NCBI GenBank assembly: GCA_964020975.1
Contig: OZ026612.1
Span: 132,790,441 to 132,854,440, forward strand
Direction: 5' to 3'
From: Hermodice carunculata
Taxonomy: Eukaryota; Annelida; Polychaeta; Eunicida; Amphinomidae
DNA length: 64,000 nt
In this document: one piece after another, positions 23,666-36,300 of the stretch
Numbering within the stretch: the stretch's first letter is position 1
How the letters are laid out: the number at the start of each line of letters is the position of its first letter
The notes under the pieces: model-generated
What the model saw: only the letters and a program-made list of their open reading frames with translations
What the model was told of the DNA's origin: nothing
Database searches by the model: none
Translations under genes and position numbers: made by a program

Positions 23666-24352
23666 ATGATACTGCGGAGCAGGTGGTGCCGTCTGACAGC
23701 CAACCTCCATGAAAGTTGGCAGAAATACATTGAGCTTTTATTGACTTGGTAGACAAAGCACCACATCACAGCAGTATTACAGTCATATCTACACTTGAAA
23801 ATTGTAACAGATATGGCAGAATAATACTGAGGTAATTATCTGAAAAATCAGACACAGCAATCTGTCATGCAGTAGAACAGAATCAAATTGCAAGTCTGAC
23901 ATTGAAACACACAGTGGCACATGGTTCTAATATGTTGTACTCAAACAATCTGCATCAGTTGCAGAACCCACTGTGTATTGATTTAAATGCATTTTATTTG
24001 ATAAAATTACAACAAATAAATGACACAAATCGGAGAATGTTGCCATTTGGGAGAAAGAATATGCTATTATCATTATGCCATGTATACTTTGACCAAAAAG
24101 TACCAATCTGTTCATTTCGATCAACCTCTCGGCATTATTTATGCATATTTGCATGCTGGAGATCACATGCTTCACTCTTCAAAGCTGACTATGCTCTGTG
24201 CGTCTTACCATGAAACTGAAGTCTGTTCAGCAGGCAAGCCTACTGCATAATGGTTGACATTTTGTTGGGTGGTCTTTCCCAGGGTCCACATAACCCACCA
24301 CCAACAAGTTCAGAGACTTGCCTTTGTGCATGTTGGGACCAGGAACGGTCAT
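23666..24352. other. No gene seen
   Basis: Unique sequence. The overlapping frames on both strands at 23902-24250 have ordinary composition but no recognised domain. Confidence 0.25.
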
Positions 24353-24590
24353 GCAGGCAACTGTGTGGCCAATCACAAAACAGAAGACAAACTGTTGCAA
24401 GGCAGTCTTATTTAGGCAACTGTGTGGCCAATCACAAAACAGAAGACGAACAGTTGTAGGGCAGTCTTATTTAGCCAACTGTGTAGCCAGTCACAAAACA
24501 GAAGACGAACAGTTGCAGGGCAGTCTTATTTAGGCAACTGTGTAGCCAGTCACAAAACAGAAGATGAACAGTTGTAGGGCAGTCTTGTTA
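24353..24590. repeat. 59-bp tandem repeat, about 4 copies
   Basis: Unit 'ttatttaggcaactgtgtgg' + 'ccaatcacaaaacagaagac' + 'gaacagttgtagggcagtc', with few substitutions. Confidence 0.93.
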
Positions 24591-24889
24591 TACAGAAGTA
24601 GAACCCGGTCTCAGTTGTATCTCTGGGGTCCAAGCAGCAGAGTCTGACTGAGCACTTCTGGCAGGACCTCAACCCAGATCAACCTTTATTATTCACATTT
24701 TTAAAGGAACGGGTGGAGGAGTGTGTGTGTGAAATAATATCCATAATTATTGGATGCATCTGTCGAAAGACTGTTTTACAGCTCACATTAACATGTGCAA
24801 AAAAGTACTTACTGGATTAATTTGGCTACTTAATGACTTTCAAAATTTGGTAAAGGCAACATAATCATTGGGTCAAGGTGGCCCAAAAA

Positions 24890-25494
24890 GTAGGTTACCA
24901 AGCAGTTTTATGTGCAATGTACTCAAGTGCAATTTTGATCTGGAGGCTCAATTCCCAGTTATTGATACCCAAGCTACACACTGCCATTACAAAATCATTT
25001 CTTTGAGCTTTACAGGACTGATGACCTATCAAAATAGGTCAAGGTCACCGACATTTCACTACATACTAGCATTGGGCGTGGTCTATATATCCTATATATT
25101 CAGCATGTCTTATTCAATTTCTTTTCAGGATATGGAATTTTGTATTTTTCAACACATTTTGGCTCATAATTTGTCAAATTTTATGTGCTGCCACTAGTAC
25201 CACATACACCCAAGATTTTGACCTCCACAATTCCACTAAAGATGAAAATCTATCAAATATTAAGGACACTAGAGTGGTCACATTTTCACATTTTGTCCCA
25301 TATATTACATAATGCTGGAGGTGGTGCCACCAATATCAAACTCAACCTAGATTTTCATACACTTGAGAAGTCCTGAAAGTTATATGGGGCTATCTTTAAA
25401 ACTGTGGACTGTATCACTCTCACAAGTAAGTTTACGGATGGACAGACATGAGTGATCACATGACCTGCGACCTATGGTCAGCAGAGCTAAAAAG
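24890..25494 (+). repeat. Interspersed repeat family R3, second copy
   Basis: Parallels 12050-12607 along its length: 'aagctacacactgcca...gatgacctatcaaaataggtcaaggtcac...gcgtggtctatatat...acataatgctggaggtggtgccaccaatatcaaa...agcagagctaaaaag'. The terminal hairpin stem has decayed on the left arm. This copy lacks the 'aagaggcccatggg' start. Confidence 0.75.
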
Positions 25495-26240
25495 GATGAT
25501 TCTGATTACAGAAAACGGATTGACTTTTTCTTGAAGCCATACATCAGCTTTAAAGGCAAGATACCGAAGCAGAATTCTTCTCATTTAACTCTGTAAATGT
25601 GAACCATGTATTACACTAAATTTTACATTGATCCAGTTGTGAACAGTCCCTCCAGATAAAACAAGATGGGAGAGTCCACACAAAAGGTTAATGTTTTCCC
25701 TGGCAATATGAAAGTGAACGCTGGCATTTGCTAATGATTAGTTGCTGCGAAATGTCTCTTTACTGCATAGAACTGTCTGTTTCTATCAGGCAAAAATTCA
25801 ATTTCCCTCACGTAATTGTCTTGCCTATCTTCCTTCATGGTTTACTGTTGATTTTGAAGCTGTTAAAAATTTTGGCTCAGCTTTACCCTTAGCAACATAT
25901 CTGGGTCACAGAGTGTTACAGGTGATGTAAAGAGGACAGCTCTATATTTATATTAAATTTATATTTCTGCCACAGCCAAGCTATAGCCACAACGAATAGG
26001 AAAATAAGTAGGTTTATACAAAGTCAATCACATTGTAAACAAAGAAATAATAACAAACATTGTGCAAATGAATTTACAAAGTTTTCTTTTAATGATAAAC
26101 CCCAGAAATACTCCTCTACATCTGTTCAAGAAAGAACACCACAGTAATACAAGTGCCAGGAAAAAGATGGAGTATAACGCATGTAACAGATCTATATTTA
26201 CCAGCGGGTGGAAATAAGCACCACTTCCTTCTGCACGGTT
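25495..26240. other. No gene seen
   Basis: Unique AT-rich sequence without supported coding or repeat structure. Confidence 0.25.
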
Positions 26241-26244
26241 AAAC

Positions 26245-26545
26245 CACTGATCAGAAGTGGAGACAAAAATGTCTCTCCACACTGTTTCACCACTGTGAGT
26301 GGAGATTTGTGTACCACTGTCTTACCACTGATGTAAACCAAGGTCTCCAAGTGTTACAACTGGAGACATCACTGCTGTCTTACTACTTATGGAAACCACG
26401 ATAAAGACAGCAGCATGTCCCTTAGTGAAAAGGTCTTACAACTGGAGACATCACCACTGACGGAGACCAGGACAGCGCTGTTCATTCCACTGTATCACAA
26501 CTGGAGATACACCAAGTCCTTTCATCAGTCTCACTAGTATGTGGA
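26245..26545. repeat. Degenerate tandem repeat ('actggagacatcact')
   Basis: Variants of 'acaactggagacatcaccact' and 'accactgtcttaccactgatg' recur every 60-100 bp with poor regularity. Confidence 0.5.
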
Positions 26546-26665
26546 GACGTCTTGTCCTTCCACATGGTCTACTCCACTACTCTGCCTAACCTCTATGCTG
26601 CCACATCACTGTGCTGTCATACAATTCATGTTTACACACCATACTGTGGTGCACTGTATACAGCC

Positions 26666-26916
26666 TTAACTCATTCCATACCAGTCCCTGATTTTTCCGT
26701 ATATTTACCTAGATTTAAGGCGACAATTGCATATTCAAATTCTTCATGAAAAGAGCTTTTGTTCAAGTATCAACATGCCTATAGTCTTAAGTCAGTGGTT
26801 CTGGCACTACCTGGCAAGTCATGCTGCAGCTTCCACAAGGGCAGCTGCAGCATGACTTACCAGGCAGTGCCAGAACCACTGACCAAGACCTGTGACCATT
26901 GTATGGAATGAGTTAG
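26666..26916. mobile_element. Foldback MITE, family T1, copy C
   Basis: Starts TTAACTCATTCCATAC and ends GTATGGAATGAGTTAG, the last base differing from the TTAA of the other copies. The internal hairpin arms (GTCAGTGGTTCTGGCACT... / ...AGTGCCAGAACCACTGAC) match copy B closely. Confidence 0.85.
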
Positions 26917-26934
26917 ACTCCATATTGCAGGACA

Positions 26935-27215
26935 GCAGGATGCCCCCCTTATCCCCTTTGTTCTGTAGCGAGGCATCATACATTCCCCATAGTCATGTAC
27001 CATTTTGATCTGTAGGCAAGCATGATGCAGTCCCAATGCACCATTCAATTATGTAGAAAAAACATGATGCTGTTCCATACATCACTTTGTTCTGATACAC
27101 TCCCATTACATCATTTTGTTCTTTACGGAGGTACAGAACAAGATCCATATGTCCGTTCCTTCTGCAGGAAAGCATGATGCATTCCCTACATACCATTTTG
27201 TTCTTTAGTACCAAT
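26935..27215. repeat. Degenerate tandem repeat ('accattttgttct')
   Basis: Words 'gcatgatgca.tccc', 'accattttgttct' and 'tacattccc' recur at roughly 60-bp spacing in four to five diverged units. Confidence 0.5.
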
Positions 27216-28816
27216 CTTGTTCTGCATAAACACTGTCCCCCAGTGACCTCCTTGCTCTGCTGGCCAGCAAAACACGATCACATGACACTGTCACATGGTC
27301 AGGGGACCACACCTTGCCCCTTCCAGCGAGTACCTGCACCCACTGGCAATGTTTGATCCCACCCCCCAAAAAGAAAACACTATGTACAAACATTTCATGT
27401 ACAACTTGTGGAGAAGGCTTATCTCAATATTTATCAGCTCAGATGTGTACTTTCACCTCCTTCAGGTGCTGCTTGACTTGCCCACGGGAACACAGCCTGT
27501 TCCACCGAAGGATTCTGGGTGACAGTCACCCAGCCCTGGCCATTCCCAGCATCCACACAAGGCATCCATATACAATGCAATAAATCACAATATCACATAC
27601 TTAGTTTTCCTGTATATTTTGACTGGACAAAATGATAACAAAGTTACAAAACTCATGCTTACACAGCTATATCATTCATAGGAACTGACTCCATCTCTCC
27701 ATTGAACACAATACTTTCGATAGCGGCTTTTGTGCTGTGTAATTATTACAAAATAACAACTTGGGCTCAAAAAATTACAGGAGAACACTTCCAAGTACAC
27801 ATGCATGTTCAGTGGTCTGGCTGATACAAATACTTTTCAAATAGTTAGGACTTAGAAAATGAGAATGAAATCAATTATCAAACTTGCAAACATAAAGTGA
27901 AATGCCAAAGATTGAACACTTACCCGCATGCATCACCATGTAATAAATGTGTCTTGAAATATTAAAACCCCCAAAATAAAATGTCATAGGTTTGAATAAC
28001 CCACACAACTCATCAACATGATGCCCTCTGCAGAATAATGGAATAAGCCTGCCTGACTTATATCACTAGAGGGCATCACTGGGCAAAAGGATCACCCGAC
28101 ACCTTCTGCTATATCTAATTGGTCAAGAGATACCAAATGATCCCTCTTGACCTGCATTGTCCTCTAGTATTTCATGTTTTCAAAACTTATCCCACTGGTG
28201 CTTTTACCTAGGGACATAATTATGAAATGAGATCAGTTGGTTTGCATACTAATATTACACTTCAAAGAAACCTCCATCACCCTCAAGGAAACCAAGTCTC
28301 ACCAAATGACCATGCCAATACTACCAATATGTACATATGGTTCCAAATTCAGACATATGCTCAGTACAACACTATTATTTCATGTGAAATTAAACAGACT
28401 TATATGACCTCTGCCCTTCTCTGCCTTACTTGATACATAGTATTGATACTAAGTGTTGATTTATGGATAACCACTTTTTAAGTATTTTTGCGCAGTATGA
28501 AAAAAAAAAAAAAAAAAACAGCTTTGCTGAAAGGGCCATAATTACTTCTCCCCAGATGTTTAAGTTTTCATCATGGCCTTTCAGTTCCTTGGGACCAGTC
28601 ATTATGTGGGTCTTTGGGGAACTTTATATTTCAGATAGGGTAAAAACTGATTACTTCAAGATTATTTAGCAAAAATGGTTTTGAGAAACAGGATTCAAAA
28701 TAAAAAGGTATTCTTCTTGGGTGCAAGATAAAATAAACTGGGCCCTGTCCCTGTCGCCTCATGTCTGTGGAGGCAGCGGGTCCTTCCATTTAGCACCTTG
28801 TGGTCTGTAGAATCTA
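27216..28816. other. No gene seen
   Basis: Unique sequence downstream of the LMO gene with an A-run at 28500-28518. Short frames have no recognisable domain. Confidence 0.25.
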
Positions 28817-28822
28817 TTTATT
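28817..28822 (-). promoter_or_regulatory. Candidate poly(A) signal for LMO
   Basis: TTTATT on the plus strand is AATAAA on the minus strand, about 1.35 kb past the LMO stop codon. Other A/T-rich signals exist in the interval, so the choice is tentative. Confidence 0.3.
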
Positions 28823-30172
28823 TTACTAGTCTGTTTTCTTGTCTTCATGGGTGTCCAAAGCAACATGAGCTCCCTGTTTAAGAAAAGATGGCAATCAATT
28901 TGTGGTATAACTAAAGCAACTTGGAAATATTATTTTGTTGACTAAATCCTGCAAAATGTGGGTTCTTTCTTGTATCTCAATCACACCTGAGAAAACATAA
29001 TAAAAATAAAAACCTGGTATTGCTGGATATAGCTTTGTATGTTTCTTCTGGTCCAACATTTGAAGAAAACCTTTAGGATTCATACCATTAAATAATTTTT
29101 CAAAATAAAAATAAATTTGCATTCATCTCTTTCCTATATCTATTACATACAGCAAAAGCATATTTACAAGGTTTTAAAGCATTTAAGTTATTTCAATAAC
29201 AGATTGACACAACTATGGCTGTACAAGCAGAACAAAGATCTTCCCTCACTCTCCTCCCTCCCATCCCCTGTAATATTAAATACTAGGTAACCAGGACACG
29301 GTACCAGATAATTCACTTGGATCATAAACTGTACAAATGTCACACAAAGTATATACCCTGAAACATGACACGTCAACGGTGGTAGCTGCTGGCTAGTGGT
29401 CAGAAGTGAACAGTTCCTGTGTTGCCTGCCTGCCAGCAGATACTCCCGCCAGTTTAACACAGTATCTTGGGTACAAAATCACAATCCCAAATGTGATCTA
29501 CGAGACAAGCATCAGACTGGTCTGGGAGACAAGTCTCAGATCGATCTAGGAGACACACAAGTCTCAGACTGATCTGGGAGGCAAGTCTCAAGACTGAGAT
29601 GAGACATGTCTCATTTTAAGTTCTTGGAGACAAAAATGTCCCAAATATGACCAACATTGAGACAAACAGGTCACTATAAATTGAGTAATAGTCAAAATAT
29701 ATTTCATGAGACAGTCTCCCACTAAGAAAATTTCTTTAAACAATGATATCTCAAATATAATTTTTTTGAGACAGACAAGTCCAGCTTTTTTTTAATTGTT
29801 TAAAGAACAAGACACTTCCATGCATTGTGGAAAAACGATGAGAAACAAAATACTGATATATCATATCTCCCAGAGAGATTCATCTGTTTGCCTCCAAGGA
29901 AATGCAGTCATAAGTTCCTGTATTCTGGCAGAAAATGTCCCATTTGACACATGTGACTGACACAGGCAGCCTGCGCACTGACACTGCTCAAGTATTCACA
30001 ATATACAGAAAATGGCAAAAAAAATCCAGCTTCTCTCTGACCAATGACCTCTAAGGTCCCAGGGTCAAAGGTCAATAGATCGCAATCAGGTGCTGCCCAG
30101 ATAATAATCTGCAGTTTGTGTATGCAGTCCAGATATAGATATAAAAAGTCCAAGCGACTAATGTAGCCATCC
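28823..30172 (-). other. Probable LMO 3' untranslated region
   Basis: Sequence between the LMO stop and the candidate AATAAA. It contains a short degenerate tandem stretch at about 29500-29610 ('gatctgggagacaagtctcagact'). The 149-codon minus frame at 29908-30357 overlaps the last coding exon in a different frame and is a shadow. The UTR extent is an inference. Confidence 0.35.
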
Positions 30173-30362
30173 CTATAAGGAATTAGGACTGGGACTACCG
30201 TAACCACTGGAAACATCGTCGCTAAGGCTCTGTGCCTGGCGCTTAATCTGTGCCAGGGCATTGTAGTTGTAGGACATGCTGGCGAACACCATTCTCTCCT
30301 CATAATCATATTCGCATAGGATCTTATTGTCACACAAATAGAAGCGATCACCAACACAGAAT
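30173..30362 (-). CDS. LMO: LMO last coding exon: second half of LIM2 and C-terminal tail
   Basis: Acceptor 'cttccattgcag' on the minus strand, then A completing the split Arg codon, then [40 protein letters not shown] and [22 protein letters not shown], stop TAG at 30175-30173. The length, 190 nt, equals one split base plus 63 codons. The final LIM2 ligands are Cys130 and Asp133. The tail is longer than that of vertebrate LMO1/3 and has Ser-Pro sites that could be phosphorylated (inference). Confidence 0.95.
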
Positions 30363-33300
30363 CTGCAATGGAAGATAAAGAACATAATCAGGATAACTCT
30401 CCACATTAATGCTGTGCTAATTAATTGCGGCTAGGCCTCATCTCATAATCACACCCAAAGCTGATCCACAAAGCTGGCTGAAACCAAAAGCCAGACAAGT
30501 TTCATTAGCATAACATTTCCTCATGTTTGCACGGTAACATGAAATGATACCCCTTCATTACTCAATTAATTTCTGGTCAGCTTTGTGCGGATTTAGCTGG
30601 CTGGCTGGCCTGCTCACTGGTGAGCTTTGTGAGGATTCAGCTGCATGGCTGACCTGCTCACTCACCTATCCACACCTACACTTTGAACTCTCCCTCCCCC
30701 CTCCCACCCACCAGATGCCACCATATCTTGAGCATATATTTGTGTGCTATGTGAAACTCCTTCTGTGATTGTTACATCTGATATCTTCGTTCCATGGAAC
30801 TAAAAACAGAGCCTTTGTCATTTGACTTATTTACCAAACAGAAAGAAATAATGTTCCTGCAGGGAGTCCTTGCATGTACTCAAGGTCTCGGGCAGTCTGA
30901 ATGAGATAAGTGCATTTTGTCTATGTGTACTGGACCTAAACAGTTCTTGTTTAGGACTCCCTTCCCACTATCAGACCTTGCAGATTGGACAGCCTATAAA
31001 TGAGGTGAGCATGTGACCACCCTCCTGGCAGCTGATTGGATAGCTTGTGAATGAGTGGTAAATACGTAACCATTTGACCCCTGCTAATTAATAAGGACTT
31101 TGTTTCTCAATTAACACTTTGTATGTGACAGCACTAGGTCCATATGATTGTAGCCCAATCAAATGGTGTCCTGTCCCAGACAAGGTCTATATATGAGTGC
31201 ACAAAAAGCACTTGGAGCCAGTGGAGTGTACCAGTGGAGTGTACCAGTGCACTAATGAGTTCTTATGCAGGCAGCCACATCCTTCCTCAAAGAGTTAAAT
31301 TACATCAATTAATACTAATGGTCTACAACTCATTTTGGGACCAAGAATAAAATGCAACATGAACCTGTCTTTGCTTCCTGCTACAGAGCAAGAGCTGCAG
31401 GCCAGAGGGGCTACCTGGACCAGTGCATGAATACTAATGTCCTGCGATGAGCTGATGAAGTCTCCTGAGGTCAACCTATACCCCACCATGTTTACAGTCA
31501 ATATAAACACCACGATGTTTATGCCTAATTACCATGTTCATTTTATAATCCTTGCAGCATGCTCTTTAGAGAGGTTCCTTTTAAATTTGTGGTCCATGTG
31601 ATTCTCTAATAAATAATACAGCGCCCCCCCCCCCCCTCATAAGGCCATCCCAAGTGCACCTTACACGAGGGGTGGCTCTTTTCATGGGGAAAATGAAAAG
31701 ACAATACTTGATGGATGGTTACAAGACGGGGACCACTGCAGTAACAAGACCATTGTACATTCATCTATTTGATACAAACAAATGAACAATTCCATTTTTG
31801 ATGTTGTGGTCTTATTTTTTTACCATTTCCTGTTTTCTTTTCTCCTTTGTTACATTCACAAAGCATCAGGATTCACCATTGTGAAATGAGCCCGCTTTCT
31901 TCCATCGACTCAAACTTGTGACTTCTGTCCAAACTACAATTTAGAATCCTTAAGTGATACCAGCAATGCCATTCTCAATGCTCTCCACTTGTACTGTCAC
32001 CAATTTTGTCTTTCCATGTTGTATTGGCCGAGCATCAGGATTCGCCCGTCACTGGGTGTGAGGTCCCCACGAAGACAGACTACACGTGTCTTCCTGCATA
32101 GGTTGTTGTCCAAACAATGCCAGTTATTGTAAATTAAAATAAGATCTTTAAATCAAAACGAATTGAGAAAATGAACTTAGACCAACTTGCTCAAAACTTT
32201 CTGGCACTTGTTCACAATTACTGAAGTTGAATTAAGGCTCCATCTGAACCCATAGACACCTTACCTAATATTACCCACATGCACCATTTTATCCTTAAAC
32301 TGACCAGAAATGTTCCAGCATCATAAGACTGACACGCTGTCTGTTTGTTTATTCATACAGAATGATCCAGTCAACAGCTTTCCTCAATGCATTTCTGGTT
32401 CATTGCACCCACAGTGCACTGAGGAAAGCTGTTGACTCAAGTCTTTAGAGTTTAACTGGCCAGCCAATATTTTCCTTTACATTCTGCAACCAATATTCTG
32501 TGGAAGAATGTTGTTGAGTTTGTACTGCAAATAAATAAAAAAAAATGGGTTGTATTACTGCAGAAAAAAATTCCACTGCAGTTCTGTGTACCATTGCTCC
32601 TGGTAATCTGCACATTTATGAGCTTACACATCTACGAAAACAAGGTTTAAATTCTGTGCATCATATTCAGTACAAGTCTATACTTTTACGAACATGCACA
32701 TCGATAAAAGGAGGATTCAAATTGTGTGCTGCTTACCTGTGGTTACACTGTTGGCAGGCAAAACATTCTAGGTGGTACACGTGGCCCTTAGCCCTCATCA
32801 CCATTTCAAATGCTGGGATCATCTTGGAACACGCGGAGCAGTATCCTGTGGTGCCAAACAACCTACAACATATCAAATCTACTGTCAGGCAGCACTTCAC
32901 AGGCATTCAGTATATGGTAATCACTGATACAGCAAGAAGAACATGGAAAGAAATTGCTGATGAAATGTGGAGATCAGTCTTGTATATGTCATCTAGGGTG
33001 GCACTGCATGCAGTTCAATATGATACTCAAATTTTGTGATAATCAAATTAAACTTGGAAATTTGATGTGTTGATGAATTTCCATTTTACCTGTACACTCG
33101 TGTTAGGTAAGTGTAATGTTGGAAATTAGTTGCATCTATGTATAATCTGGACATGCTAGTCTTTCTTTTTTTATCCTGTACTTTGGGTAAATTCCACCTG
33201 CAACAAACCAAACAGTCACACCAGTTTGAGTCACAGTGGAAGAGTCACGCCAGTTTGAATCAGTGAAACAGTCATGCTAGATTGAGTCACACTGGAAGTC

Positions 33301-36300
33301 ATGCCACTTTAAGTAATACTGGAACAGTCATGCCAGTCTGAGTCACACGAACAGTCATGCCAGTTTGAGTCACACTGGAACAGTCCCGCCAGTTTGAGTC
33401 ACAGTGGAACGGTCATGCCAGTTTGAGTCACTGGAACAGTCACGCCAGTTTGAGTCACAGTGGAACGGTCATACCAGTTTGAGTCACTGGAACAGTCATG
33501 CCACTTTAAGTAATACTGGAACAGTCATGTCAGTCTGAGTCACACTGGAACAGTCATGCAAGTTTGAGTCACACTGAAAGTCATGCCACTTTGAGTCACA
33601 CTGGAACAGTCATGCCAGTTTGAGTCACACTGGAATGGTCATGCCAGTATGAGTCACACTGGAACAGTCATTCCAGTTTGAGTCACATTGGAAGTCATGC
33701 CAGTTTGAGTCACACTGGAACAGTCGCACCAGTTTGTCACACTGTTGCCATTTGTGATTCTGCTGTTAAAACTGTCCTGAAATTATCATCATACTTCAAT
33801 TGATATGTTTGTAATTCACTCCTGACTGTCTCGTTACCCAGGAGAAAGAGGCATCATTATTGCCTAGTTGTTAACAAATGTTACACTGCACTTTGTGATG
33901 GTATTATAAGGATAAGTTTTGGGTGTAAATGTCTAAATCATGATGCTATGAATTATATTTTGAATGTGTCTGTCTTGTGCAGGGAAAAACAGCAAGAGCC
34001 TGAGCCTGATGTCACTGGGGAGGCTTACATAGCCAGCACTAAAGGTTAACCATGACTGTACCAGTGGGGGTTTTTTATTTTATTTTTTTCATATTTTTTT
34101 TATTACCACAAGTGCAATTGTGGAAATTCAAAGGCCCAAATTGTCAGTTGGGAGTCATAAAAAATCTGCCTGATGGTCAGGGCTACCAGTGGCAAGCCAT
34201 GTGTGCATGTAATCGCCATCTAGTACATCTGAAACAGAGTCCCAGATATGTAAACAACAATGGTGAACATGGCCAACAAGAGACTGTCAACTTGACATGT
34301 GGTCCCACCACAGCAGGGACAGGTTGACACCAATCAGACCAGCAAGACCCACATAGCACTGAACTGGTGGCTGCCAAACCACCAAGTCAATCTGCATCCT
34401 TGGAAAATCACTATGCACAAGGAGACAAACTGTGGTAACTTTGCAAAAGACCTGTGACAACATCCACAAAACAGCATCTGACTGGTACAGTAACACCTCA
34501 AAAAAAAATGACACTCGGGTATCTGCTATATTCACTTAATAATGCAAGTTTCTGGGGACTTAAAGTCAAATATGTTTGCTATTTGACTGACTCAAGAGAA
34601 ATTTCAGATCTAGCACCTTTTGGCAGGGCACAGACAATGTCATTACAATGAGGTTTCACTGTATTTATGACTGGTGAGCCGCCAGTGGCCTGACATGTTG
34701 CCTGACACACAAGCCTTCCTCACCTACAATAACAATGATAATGTAGCACTACTGGCCATGTTGTCCTGAGCTGCCCACCACTGCAGATCAGCTCTCATCA
34801 AAACAAATAAGCCTCAATGAGGGGTCTTGTTACAATCCCCTGGTTAAAGACCCTTTAGACCATCAGGATCTTGAGATCAGCTCTCATACAAATAAGTCTG
34901 ACTGAGGGGTCTTCTTACAGGAGGAATCCCCTGGTTAAAGACTCTTTAAACCACCAGGATCTTAAGATCAGCTCTCATACAAATAAGCCTGACTGAGGGG
35001 TCTTACAATCCCCTAGTTAAAGACCCTTTAGACCATCAGGATCTTAAAATCAGTTCTCATACAAATAAACCTGATTAAAAACCCTTTAGACGATCAGGAT
35101 CTTAAGATCAGCTCTCATACAAATAAGCCTGACTGAGGGGTCTTCTTACAATCTCCTGGTTAAAGACCCTTTAGGCCATCAGGATCTTAAGATCAGCTCT
35201 CATACATATAAGCCTGACTAACAGGTCTTCTAACAATTCCCTGGTTAAAGACCCTTAAGTGTACCAGGATCCTACATGTGACCATGTAGTCTACTGCATA
35301 CAATATGTGTCATCAGAAATGGAGTTTGGCACTCCAATGGGCCATGGCCAAGTCAGGCCAGAAACTTCCTTCAAAGAACGATTTCACTGTTAGGTTGCTT
35401 TAATTGTTGTTACAGTTTTTTTGTAGGATAGAAGATGAGGGATGCCAGTCCTATTTCCAATTTAATGCCTTGCTACTACATATATACATGTATATTTAAA
35501 GTTTTTCTGCCATCTGTTTTATATAGAATGATGCAGTGCACAGAGAAAGAGAACATATTGCTATTAAACAAACCTTGTGCTGTGCATGGGAAGGGGGCAC
35601 CTCCCATCTACATGGACATACTCATCATAAAAACAAAAATTACAGATATGAGGTTTCACTTGTAGAACAGTTCAATCTAGAATTTCAAAATTGAAAAAAG
35701 CAAAACCACACACATACATGTCCCTGTTCTCTATTAAATCCACAAGCAGCAATACCTGACCACTGGAGAATTCAACAATTTTGGGCTGAGGCTGTCTTCG
35801 GATGCCTGCACCCAAGAGAAGGATGTCTGCATTGATAATGACAAGACAAGTCCCTATTAAACCAATGCCTCAAATAAGTGAAGTCCCTTGTCACAATTAG
35901 CCACCTGGGGGTGAAAACCAACACTACAATTATGAAAACATGAATCATATAGACCTGACTTTGCTTGTCCCTGTGCATAAATTATTCCACTGTTCTAGAC
36001 AGCAAATTTCCTGTTTACAAAATGTCCCCGTCCCCCCCCCCCCAATCAATGTCTTGATATCATCTAAGTTGACAGTATTGGTGATGTAGACTAAACAGTC
36101 TTCAGACATTTGAAGAGAATTAAAATCTGCATTCAGGCATCTCAATACAAAGCCTGATTGGTTTGGCTGGAAGTGAGAAGTCATTATGTTGTGGGGTGTT
36201 GAGTATGTGTTAAGTGCTAGCAGAAGCACAATATATCATGCCACTATCTGCCCGGCTGCTCAGCCCACCCAAAGCACCACTTACAACATCATTGCTTCAA

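Noticed and set aside
29908-30357. 149-codon minus frame over the last LMO exon
   Set aside because: It runs in a different frame from the LIM2 coding frame, which is supported by homology and splice sites.
32545-33039. 164-codon plus frame
   Set aside because: It overlaps the LMO middle exon on the opposite strand. The minus-strand frame has LIM2 zinc ligands and splice sites.
33205-33755. Regularly spaced repeats that might suggest a CRISPR array
   Set aside because: The repeats are contiguous 29-bp tandem units without unique spacers, in a eukaryotic intron.
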